A stretch of 12,571 nucleotides of DNA from Bacillota bacterium (GTDB lineage: Bacteria; Bacillota; Clostridia; Peptostreptococcales; Anaerovoracaceae): contig JAQSXD010000057.1 in assembly GCA_029266295.1 (NCBI GenBank), forward strand, positions 1 to 12,571. The letters run 5' to 3'. The position numbers and the translations under genes are program-made. Positions 1 to 6,840 of this stretch are shown here, piece after piece; within the stretch, counting starts at the first letter, position 1, and each line of letters opens with the position of its first letter. The notes under the pieces are model-generated. The model was not told the origin of the DNA and made no database searches. It saw only the letters and a list, made by a program, of their open reading frames with translations.

Positions 1-18
1 GAAATAATCAACAAAATA

Positions 19-56
19 AAAAACTGACAGTTTAAATGTTCAAACTGTCAGTTTTT
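19..56 (-). terminator. Intrinsic terminator of the surface-protein operon
   Basis: A perfect 15-bp stem (19-33 with 42-56) encloses an 8-base loop at 34-41. Its core is ACTGACAG/CTGTCAGT with A/T flanks, so either strand gives a T-rich 3' side. It lies 44 bases beyond the stop codon of the 1185-residue minus-strand gene and is the natural end of that transcript. Because it is symmetrical, it could also stop a plus-strand transcript entering from the right or a convergent one from the left. Confidence 0.9.
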
Positions 57-99
57 GTTTCGCTTGATCTCCTTCCAAGTTAGCTAAGAATACACGGGT

Positions 100-3000
100 T
101 TATGGAAGCTCAACGCTGATTACAAGTTCAGGCAGCATATAGACTGTTGATCCTGTGATTCTGATGGAAACCGTTCCAGATTGTCCCTCAAATTGATCTT
201 TCGGAATGATCAGGCGATACGAGTTGCTGGATTTAGGCATCTGTACGGAACTGGTAATATCGTTTCCATCCAGATACACCGTATTTACCGAGTAATAGGT
301 ATAGCTTGCGCTGGTATCGGTAAGGTTGATATACAGGCTTCCATCGAACCACTCAGTTGTCTGGGGATATACGGAAGGTAGTTTATCATAGATCGTCAGG
401 TTTCGAAATACAAGGGTCCGATAACCGTCTGCTGCAACTTTGACAACTTTTCCAGTTCCTGAGGAAAGATAGGCATTCTTCATTTTGTCTGCAGGAATCG
501 TTAAGCCTCCTCCGTCTACTGTAATTTTTTCCTTTGCAAAGGTTGTTCCTGAACTGGAAGATCCGATGGTGATTCCTGTAACGGAAGAGGCCCATTCGCT
601 GTCTCCTGAGGTTACTGTAAACACAGCCTCTTTCCCTATTTCAGGCGGAAGTGATGCTGCAGGCGTCTGCGCCTTATCCGTGATTACGAGGGTCTTATCC
701 GCATAGTTATTCGCATACAAGGTGACTTCTGTTTCTGCTTCGGGCAACTCACCCGGGATCGTAGCGAAATAGTTGTACCCCAAGGTATTTACAGAGAAGT
801 CTGCTCCTCTTGTCAGCGTTTGATTTCCCATCATGATCTTTGTAATCGCACCTGCGTATCCTGAATTTGCAAGTTGCAGATTGGTTTCTAGCTCACCGTC
901 AGCAGAGAGAATCTCATACGCAATTCCAGAAGGTGGAACGCTTAAGATCTTGACCGTCAACATCGCCTTGCGGTATCCAGGCGCAGACAACTTCAATGTA
1001 TAATCATCCTGATAGAGATACCCGGAAATGCTTAGCGTGATTTCTCCGCTCTTGCTTTTGTCAGCGACTGAAATAGTGGTTGCCGTTCCGGAGCTTCTGA
1101 TAAACTCCGCCCCCGTTATGGCTTCTCTCCAGGACGCATCCTCATCAAAGAAAACGGTAAGACTCTTCTTCTCTGTGTCATATTGTCCTTCTACCCGCAG
1201 GCTTGGCGGCCCTGCTACGTCAGTGATGATATTCAATGTCGTATCGGCGTATCCCGCAGCGGTAATCAGAAGTTGGTACGCTCTTGTTTCCGGGAAGCAG
1301 GACGCAGCCAGTGCAAAGGATGCGCTTCCCTTGGTAATTTTGTCTGCCTCCACAGCCTGGCCATCCAGGAATAAAGCCACCTTACCAATATAGTTGCTGC
1401 TGCTTCCTGCTACGGCAACGCTCACACTGCCATCCGGCTGCAGTTCATAAGACACCGCTCCCGGTACCGGCGCAACAATTTCCACCGGCAGTTTCAGCGG
1501 TTGATAGCCGTTGGCGGTTATGATTAAGGTGTAATTCCCCGCAGTCTGGTAGCTTGTGGGTCCCACGGTCAATTTCCCGGGTTCCGCTGTCATTTTATTC
1601 TTCATGTTGGTGTCGGAGTTTGAGGAATTTCTCAGAACCACCGTCTGAATTGCAGCCCTCCACTCAGGGTCATCCGTAAAATTCAATGCGAAGGTTCCGC
1701 CGCTGCTCAAGACTCTGTTTTCCGGAATGACCGCTGCCGGAGCAGCCTTTCTCTTCACATGCGTCTCGGGGATACTGATGGAAGCCGACAAATCCGAATA
1801 ATTCTTTGTAAGGATCTTTATGGATGCCGTTGTTCCCGCATCAAAATATTCCGATGGGATTGTCATCGTATATGTGGGATAACTTTTCACCAGTTCAAAG
1901 GTGCTTCCAGCATAACTGACATCATTGATGACCACCGTCTGAATATTATCGGCAGTGATATAGGAGGAATCGGCAGTAACCACCACAGCACCGTCTGCTT
2001 CCCGGTAGACAACACTTGTGGCCGCAGGCATTGCGGTGACGCGCTTCACTTGAATGCTCACTTCCTGATAATCATTCGATCGAATGACGATGGTATGACT
2101 GCCTGCAGCGTTCCAGTAAGCCATACTTCCACCGTCAATGGTCACTGTCTTTGCGGTATCATCATAAGCAATACTTGACGGCAGAGAAATTTGATTTACT
2201 GTGCCTGTAGCATCGTTAATATAGAAAACCTTTCGGATTCCATCAAACCAATTCTTCAGTTCAGAACCATCTTTTGCCTTCAGTACAACCGGCGTTCCCT
2301 TTACTGAGCCTCCCTCGGTGGTTGTCCCACCCACCTGAATTTTTTCTCCAACGGCGGTGAGTTCCGGTACAGCGTTCTTCCCCTGGGCGCTGACGGTAAA
2401 GAAATACATAAGATCGTTATAGCCTCGCTTCGTAAGGTGAAGCTCATGAATTCCTTCTGTCAGTTGATCGGTATAGACCTGAAGGGTCTTGCCGGAATTT
2501 AGATATTCATAGTACGCGGTATGACTTCCTGTACTGATATTCTCCTTGGGCAACGGCTTTCCGTCGATATAGAGGCCGTCGTATTTGCCCGAGAAGCCAG
2601 AGCCCACAGCATCAACCCGCAGCACATCGCCCTGATTTACAATGCGGTCCGCTGTAAGGGGCTCATCACTGTTATCTGCATTTACGCCCCGGAAGGTGAC
2701 GATCCAGGGATAGAGATCCTGCTTCCCGTCGAGATCTAGGGTAAATTCAGCATCTTGATATCCGTGGGCCATAAAGGTCAGTTTATTTTCACCAAGGCGA
2801 AATTTCTGGCTGAGCCGGATGATGAGCTGTGTCTTATCCGGTGCATCCTGTCCCTTAAGAAAACTCGTATCGCCGTTGTGGTCGCTGTAACTTCCCAGCT
2901 CCATATTCCCCTGAAGAAGCCCGGATTCATTCACCTTGATCCCATAGACCGCATTGGCCCAGTCGGAATCATTCTCAAAATTGAGTTTAATCATTCTCCC

Positions 3001-3657
3001 CAAGTTGTCTTCATGGTCGCTGAATTCTCTGTCAAGGTTCAGCAAAGGAGGCTCGATTCCAGTCTTACTGCTGATGAGGGTTCTTTTCCCAAAATCTCCA
3101 TTGTCCAGCAGAAACTTAACCCGGTAAGGCGGTACCGCGCCGTTCTCCTTTGATACCTGCTCCGCAAATTCTTTCCAGCTAAAGTTCTCCTGATCTGAGG
3201 CTGCATTCATGGCTTCCTCATAGGAAAAATCATAGGTTGTTTTGTCAGCGGCAGTATAGCGCACAACATTTTTTGTTAGCGGGTTGGTTTCCGTACCGTT
3301 TGTCCCCAGAACAGGAATGCGGTATCCCGTCTCCCAGATGTTCAGAATCCGGTCCACCATCTCATTTTGTATGCCGTAGGCCTTCAGAATCTTACTGTCT
3401 GCGATGAGGCCCAGGTCAACGCCGGTCTCAATGTTGACAGGCTTATTGTCATAGGGATTATACGTTGCCTGTGACACTGCGTCTATGGTTGCAGTGCTGA
3501 TGGCGTCGGGTGTCGCTTTGTTGTTCTCCGTTAAATAGAGATCCCAAAGGTTCATTTTTGTTTCTCCATAAATTTGAAGAGATGCTGCGGATACAGGGCT
3601 TAAATTTGCCGAAATGAGCAGCACTGCAGTGAGCACTGATACAATTATTTTTTTCAC
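100..3657 (-). CDS. Secreted multi-repeat protein with HID/DUF1533-like beta modules
   Basis: A 1185-residue exported protein. Residues 1-25 form a Sec signal peptide (KK, hydrophobic core, cleavage near SPVSA/A). Residues 26-220 match no domain I recognise. From about 222 to the end I count ten beta-rich modules, near 222-310, 318-423, 455-538, 556-631, 655-727, 741-813, 832-905, 919-993, 1009-1090 and 1104-1183. Most end in the signature 'strand-xAxGY-strand' (for example ITANGY, LSAPGY, VAADGY). This resembles the Shr-like hemoglobin-interacting domain family (HID, formerly DUF1533). The family binds hemoglobin in streptococcal Shr, but it is widespread and mostly uncharacterised elsewhere, so heme binding here is only a possibility. 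There is no NEAT domain, SLH domain, LPxTG motif or C-terminal membrane anchor. The start is GTG (3655-3657) with a GAAAGGAG ribosome binding site 7 bases upstream. The gene begins 15 bases after the SLH gene stops, so the two are very likely co-transcribed. Confidence 0.85.
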   Translation of the reverse strand: MKKIIVSVLTAVLLISANLSPVSAASLQIYGETKMNLWDLYLTENNKATPDAISTATIDAVSQATYNPYDNKPVNIETGVDLGLIADSKILKAYGIQNEMVDRILNIWETGYRIPVLGTNGTETNPLTKNVVRYTAADKTTYDFSYEEAMNAASDQENFSWKEFAEQVSKENGAVPPYRVKFLLDNGDFGKRTLISSKTGIEPPLLNLDREFSDHEDNLGRMIKLNFENDSDWANAVYGIKVNESGLLQGNMELGSYSDHNGDTSFLKGQDAPDKTQLIIRLSQKFRLGENKLTFMAHGYQDAEFTLDLDGKQDLYPWIVTFRGVNADNSDEPLTADRIVNQGDVLRVDAVGSGFSGKYDGLYIDGKPLPKENISTGSHTAYYEYLNSGKTLQVYTDQLTEGIHELHLTKRGYNDLMYFFTVSAQGKNAVPELTAVGEKIQVGGTTTEGGSVKGTPVVLKAKDGSELKNWFDGIRKVFYINDATGTVNQISLPSSIAYDDTAKTVTIDGGSMAYWNAAGSHTIVIRSNDYQEVSIQVKRVTAMPAATSVVYREADGAVVVTADSSYITADNIQTVVINDVSYAGSTFELVKSYPTYTMTIPSEYFDAGTTASIKILTKNYSDLSASISIPETHVKRKAAPAAVIPENRVLSSGGTFALNFTDDPEWRAAIQTVVLRNSSNSDTNMKNKMTAEPGKLTVGPTSYQTAGNYTLIITANGYQPLKLPVEIVAPVPGAVSYELQPDGSVSVAVAGSSSNYIGKVALFLDGQAVEADKITKGSASFALAASCFPETRAYQLLITAAGYADTTLNIITDVAGPPSLRVEGQYDTEKKSLTVFFDEDASWREAITGAEFIRSSGTATTISVADKSKSGEITLSISGYLYQDDYTLKLSAPGYRKAMLTVKILSVPPSGIAYEILSADGELETNLQLANSGYAGAITKIMMGNQTLTRGADFSVNTLGYNYFATIPGELPEAETEVTLYANNYADKTLVITDKAQTPAASLPPEIGKEAVFTVTSGDSEWASSVTGITIGSSSSGTTFAKEKITVDGGGLTIPADKMKNAYLSSGTGKVVKVAADGYRTLVFRNLTIYDKLPSVYPQTTEWFDGSLYINLTDTSASYTYYSVNTVYLDGNDITSSVQMPKSSNSYRLIIPKDQFEGQSGTVSIRITGSTVYMLPELVISVELP

Positions 3658-3672
3658 CTGAGGTCTCCTTTC

Positions 3673-5376
3673 CTACTGTTTTACAGACGCGCCGATGTCG
3701 TTTAATTGAATCAGCATATATTCTTTGTCCTTTACTAACTTCAAAATTTGTTTCGTTCCATTTCCCGGAAGCAGCATTTTTATCACCAGAAGATTGCCGT
3801 CTGCGGAATTCATGACGACGCTCACATCTTCTGTGTTGCTTAATTTCACACCGTTGATATAGTAGTCGTATTCCCCGGGCGTCGGAGTTGCTGTCATTTC
3901 TTTTCGGTTCAGCGCAACGGTAGCATAGCTGGCAAAGTCCACCTTGATGATTCCTGTGGTTCGCAGATCTACCCAGTCTTTAGCCGTTGGTGTCTCATCG
4001 GGCTCGTTTTCCCCGGGCTCATTTCCTCCGGGCTCGTTCCCCCCCGGTTCATTTCCACCTGGATCGGTTCCTCCTGAATTAGAGCCGCCTCCGCCTGAAC
4101 CGCTCTTTGTCTCCGTCACAATACCCACACCGCTCTTATCGATAACAGCGGTTTTGCCCGGCTCAACAGCGGTACCTCCTGCACGGACTCCACTGATACC
4201 CGCTGCTGCGGTGACCTTTGTTCCCGGGGTATGAACAGAAAGATTGTCCGCTTTGGCCGCAACGTTCTCCACCTGTCCTTTTCCGGTCAGTTCCGTGTTC
4301 TCTGCCGAAACACTTACTGAATTGACAACTGCGCCGGACTCCACGGTAATTTTCGTTCCTACCGCCGCCGAATCCACTTCAATATTTGTGACCTTACCTG
4401 ATTGAATGGTGACCGCAGCCTGACCGGAAACGGTGAGTTTGGATATCTCCGCACCCAGAATCACCTGATTACTGACAAGAACGTTCTGCAGGCTGGTGCC
4501 TCCATCCGCCAAAAGTCTCACGGCGTTGTTTATGTTGTTGATGATCACATCCCCCTTGACCTGCGAGGAAACCAGCTGGACAGTATCCTTACCGCCGCCC
4601 CGGATCACAAGACGCCCTTCCAGAGTCACATGATCCAGCAACACATCACCGGCACCAACGCCGTCACAAAGAATCAAATCCCCTGAGATGACAGAGTTTT
4701 TCAGGGTGGTCCCAGGAGCAGAAATCAGCAGATTTCCTGCATAAGTTCCACTATGCTCTCCTGGTTCCGCCAAAAGGGTTCCCGTTATATTTGACATGAG
4801 CTGTGCAAATTCAGCTCTGGTAATCTCATCATTTGGTCGGAGCAATGACCCGAAGCCTTTTATATAGCCGCTCTCTGCAAGGGATGCAATGCTTTCACTT
4901 GCCCATTCCGAAATTGCTGCTCGATCTGCAAATTCATTTAATCGTTTTGTATTGCCGCTGTTCTTCATTTCGAGAATACGACCGATTACCGTAAAAGCTT
5001 CTTGTCTTGATATGTTACGTTCCGGATAGAGCTTGTCCCCTTCACCCTTAAACGCACCCATTTGTACTGCTTTTGCCATGTCACCTGCATACCATTTGGT
5101 TGCAGACACATCGGAATACATACCGATGTCACCTTTAGACGAAGCTCCGAAGATTCGGCCTACAATTGCTGCCATTTCCGCCCGTGTCAATGCCCGGTTG
5201 GGATTGACCCTGCCATTGTATGGGGTAAGCCAACTCTGCTCGACAGCCTTTTCCACTGCGGCTTTTGCCCAGTTGGAAGGCATATCTTCAATCTGCTGGT
5301 TTGCTGCCGATACACCTTGGGCGCACAAAGCCAGAAGAAACGACGCTGATATTGCGATTCGCTTCAATCGTTTCAT
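3673..5376 (-). CDS. S-layer homology (SLH) domain surface protein
   Basis: A 567-residue exported protein, probably bound to the cell wall. Residues 1-24 are a signal peptide (KRLKR, hydrophobic stretch, GVSA/A). Three SLH domains follow at about 30-77, 84-138 and 147-200, with the binding-type motifs LTRAE, ISRQE and ITRAE; such triplets bind pyruvylated secondary cell-wall polymer. Residues about 205-420 are regular short beta strands rich in Val, Gly, Asn and Ser, as in a right-handed beta-helix or stalk. Residues 423-464 are a flexible linker with GGNEP repeats, and 465-567 form a small C-terminal domain I do not recognise. The ATG at 5374-5376 was preferred over an in-frame ATG nine codons upstream because AAAGGAGGA (5381-5389) sits just before it and the signal peptide begins there. 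First gene of the operon with the 1185-residue protein. The SLH call is firm; the function beyond wall attachment is unknown. Confidence 0.9.
   Translation of the reverse strand: MKRLKRIAISASFLLALCAQGVSAANQQIEDMPSNWAKAAVEKAVEQSWLTPYNGRVNPNRALTRAEMAAIVGRIFGASSKGDIGMYSDVSATKWYAGDMAKAVQMGAFKGEGDKLYPERNISRQEAFTVIGRILEMKNSGNTKRLNEFADRAAISEWASESIASLAESGYIKGFGSLLRPNDEITRAEFAQLMSNITGTLLAEPGEHSGTYAGNLLISAPGTTLKNSVISGDLILCDGVGAGDVLLDHVTLEGRLVIRGGGKDTVQLVSSQVKGDVIINNINNAVRLLADGGTSLQNVLVSNQVILGAEISKLTVSGQAAVTIQSGKVTNIEVDSAAVGTKITVESGAVVNSVSVSAENTELTGKGQVENVAAKADNLSVHTPGTKVTAAAGISGVRAGGTAVEPGKTAVIDKSGVGIVTETKSGSGGGGSNSGGTDPGGNEPGGNEPGGNEPGENEPDETPTAKDWVDLRTTGIIKVDFASYATVALNRKEMTATPTPGEYDYYINGVKLSNTEDVSVVMNSADGNLLVIKMLLPGNGTKQILKLVKDKEYMLIQLNDIGASVKQ
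4000..4059 (-). repeat. GGNEP pentapeptide tandem repeat (15-bp unit) in linker
   Basis: Codons 440-459 of the SLH protein encode three GGNEP units and one GENEP unit, followed by a related DE segment. At DNA level this is a 15-base unit with third-position differences between copies. It follows a GSGGGGSNSGG stretch, and together they make a flexible acidic spacer between the beta-helix-like region and the C-terminal domain. Repeat number could vary between strains by slippage or unequal recombination. Confidence 0.8.
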
Positions 5377-5380
5377 AAGT

Positions 5381-5389
5381 TCCTCCTTT
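5381..5389 (-). promoter_or_regulatory. Ribosome binding site fixing the SLH gene start
   Basis: The minus strand reads AAAGGAGGA followed by ACTT and then ATG at 5376. This near-perfect Shine-Dalgarno sequence lies inside the longer open frame that begins at 5403, so the upstream ATG is almost certainly not the start. Confidence 0.85.
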
Positions 5390-5394
5390 AAATA

Positions 5395-5410
5395 GTTAGT
5401 CATTGCTAAC
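5395..5410 (-). promoter_or_regulatory. Palindrome GTTAG-N6-CTAAC, proximal copy (candidate operator)
   Basis: The sequence GTTAG, six bases, CTAAC forms a 16-bp inverted repeat five bases upstream of the ribosome binding site of the SLH gene. An identical arrangement with another 6-base core lies at 5450-5465. The half-site GTTAG also occurs in the core of DtxR/IdeR-family operators, but there the arms are one base apart, so the regulator cannot be named. As RNA it could also form a small hairpin next to the ribosome binding site. Confidence 0.55.
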
Positions 5411-5425
5411 CATATGTCAAAAATT

Positions 5426-5447
5426 AAAATCTGCGCTCGCAGATTTT
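5426..5447 (-). terminator. Leader hairpin, possible attenuator
   Basis: Complementary 10-base arms (5426-5435 and 5438-5447) give an AAAATCTGCG/CGCAGATTTT stem with a very tight centre; realistically it is nine pairs with a four-base loop. Read in the direction of the SLH gene, the stem is followed by AATTTTTG, so the element resembles an intrinsic terminator placed between the promoter and the first start codon. It may attenuate transcription or protect the transcript. No alternative antiterminator structure is obvious beyond the flanking palindromes. Confidence 0.5.
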
Positions 5448-5449
5448 TG

Positions 5450-5465
5450 GTTAGCCAAAGCTAAC
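5450..5465 (-). promoter_or_regulatory. Palindrome GTTAG-N6-CTAAC, distal copy over the -10 region (candidate operator)
   Basis: A second 16-bp inverted repeat with the same arms as the copy at 5395-5410. It starts inside the predicted -10 hexamer (5464-5469) and extends past the expected transcription start near 5457, the classic place for a repressor site. The two copies are in mirror orientation around position 5430, with 7-base matches at both outer and inner arms. Confidence 0.55.
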
Positions 5466-5493
5466 TATATCGCATTCCCCCCCGACCTGTCAA
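5464..5493 (-). promoter_or_regulatory. Sigma-A-type promoter of the SLH/HID operon
   Basis: On the minus strand, TTGACA (5488-5493, consensus -35) and TATAGT (5464-5469, one mismatch to consensus) are separated by 18 bases. The spacer contains a run of seven G (5477-5483). Transcription would begin near 5457, giving a leader of about 80 bases that includes the hairpin at 5426-5447 and the proximal palindrome. Confidence 0.7.
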
Positions 5494-5581
5494 TAGTCTT
5501 TCTGCTTTCATTTCTTCCCTTCAACCCCCTTCAATCAATGCTTGAAGAAATGGCTCCCGTATCGTATCAATAACGTCAAAA

Positions 5582-5602
5582 GGCGGTGAATTACTCACCG
5601 CC
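5582..5602 (-). terminator. Intrinsic terminator after the racemase gene
   Basis: An 8-bp GC-rich stem (5582-5589 GGCGGTGA with 5595-5602 TCACCGCC) with a five-base loop lies about 70 bases beyond the racemase stop codon. On the minus strand it is followed by TTTT. The T tract is short, so it is a moderate terminator, but its place at the end of the gene string fits. The stretch 5494-5581 between it and the SLH promoter shows nothing else beyond a weak CTTCAA/TTGAAG inverted repeat. Confidence 0.7.
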
Positions 5603-5670
5603 CAAATTCCGTTTCGTTTTATATAATGTATTTGGAAAACAATCCTGCAAATGCATTGATTTCCCTTGCC

Positions 5671-6768
5671 CTATTTGCAGACGATTCTCACATTGGGAGA
5701 ATTGGTAGCATATACGATGGTAGCATAACATAGATCAAACTCCACAATGTCCCCCACTTTATATTGCCGCTCTGCATCCTCAACATCAAGAATCAGATGA
5801 TCGCTGCTGGCACCGAGCACTTCAACTCCTTTATCCCGAGGATAAATCATATCCGGAAATGCAACGTCAACCTTCCCCAGACCAAGCAAGGCTCTTTTTC
5901 TCGTTCCCCGGTCTTCATAAGTTCCCACGTTGCCAAAGGCATCAAAAGAAAGCTGCCCCACAGGATAGCTGGGTTTATCCTTGAGCTCGATGATCTGCGC
6001 CTTCAACGTGAATACATCCTGATACATGAAGCTCATATCCAATTGAAAGAGATCTTTGAGATCCTTTGCAAGAATAATTCCTTCTCCCATACGAAGATTG
6101 TTGATTCTTTCCGGCATAGTTCCATTGAGCACCATGGGGAACGAAGTGGTGGCTCCTCCCGATATGAGATCCAGCTTTCTGCCGATGGCCTCTTCGATCA
6201 TCTCCGCATCTGCAATCAGTTCATTCATTTTTTCCGGAGTTGCAAGGATTGATCCGTAACAGCCAAGATTGGTCCCGACCCCTGAGAGATACAGGCCGTC
6301 AAGCTCCTTTTCAACCATCACCGCCGCGTTCAGCAGCTCTTTTTTGTCCCAGAAGCCTTCCCGAAGATCTCCCAGATCCACCATCAGGAGAACCTTATGT
6401 AGCTTCCCCTGCTTCAAGGCTTCTTCGTTGAGTGCCTTGAGAACCGCAACCTCGCTGTTGAGACTGATGTCCGTCAGCTGAACAACTTCTTCAATCTCGC
6501 TCAGCATTGGCACTCGTATTAGCATATAGGTCGCTTCGATCCCATAATCCATCGCTGCCTGGATTTGCTCCAAACGGGAAGATGCAATAAAGTCCACTCC
6601 CGCATCAGCAAACTCTTTAACTGCCTGTGGAATGCCGGTAAATCCCTTGACCACTCCCGCAAGCCCGATGCCAAGTTTTCCGCAGCGTTCTACCGCCTGG
6701 TCGACGTTGTTTCGGAATTTCTTTAAATCAAGTTCAACCAAAGGGTACCTGATTTCTGAATTGCTCAT
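5671..6768 (-). CDS. Alanine/ornithine racemase family PLP enzyme
   Basis: A 365-residue cytosolic enzyme of the alanine-racemase fold (fold-type III, PLP dependent). The PLP lysine is expected at Lys41 in GVVKGF near the N terminus. Other landmarks are a MVDLGDLREG segment at 129-138, GVGTNLGCYG at 163-172, the glycine-rich SGGATTS phosphate-binding loop at 203-209, RMGEG near 226, and GASSDHLILD at 319-328. From memory, these match clostridial ornithine racemase (Orr of Clostridium sticklandii) better than classical alanine racemase, so D/L interconversion of ornithine or another basic amino acid is the best guess; the substrate is not proved. The ATG at 6768 was chosen because AGAGGTG (6777-6783) lies 8 bases upstream. 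A GTG six codons earlier overlaps that site. It begins 72 bases after the upstream acyl-CoA synthetase stops with no terminator between, so it is probably the last gene of that operon. Confidence 0.8.
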   Translation of the reverse strand: MSNSEIRYPLVELDLKKFRNNVDQAVERCGKLGIGLAGVVKGFTGIPQAVKEFADAGVDFIASSRLEQIQAAMDYGIEATYMLIRVPMLSEIEEVVQLTDISLNSEVAVLKALNEEALKQGKLHKVLLMVDLGDLREGFWDKKELLNAAVMVEKELDGLYLSGVGTNLGCYGSILATPEKMNELIADAEMIEEAIGRKLDLISGGATTSFPMVLNGTMPERINNLRMGEGIILAKDLKDLFQLDMSFMYQDVFTLKAQIIELKDKPSYPVGQLSFDAFGNVGTYEDRGTRKRALLGLGKVDVAFPDMIYPRDKGVEVLGASSDHLILDVEDAERQYKVGDIVEFDLCYATIVYATNSPNVRIVCK

Positions 6769-6840
6769 TTCTTTGTCACCTCTCACAGATATTTTTAATT
6801 GGGTTCTAGAATCAACAGCTGAATGGGTTGTTATTTTACT

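Noticed and set aside
80..87. TTAGCTAA palindrome downstream of the large surface gene, similar to the operator half-sites
   Set aside because: Its arms are not separated by six bases, it is short, and it lies between a stop codon and a terminator, so it is likely chance.
5377..5403. Nine extra N-terminal codons for the SLH protein from an ATG at 5403
   Set aside because: The extension overlaps the candidate operator and contains the AAAGGAGGA ribosome binding site itself; the signal peptide starts at the ATG at 5376.
5392..5420. A second promoter for the SLH gene using TTGACA at 5415-5420
   Set aside because: At 17 bases the -10 would be AACTAT (three of six matches), and transcription would start at or inside the ribosome binding site. 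The upstream promoter fits much better.
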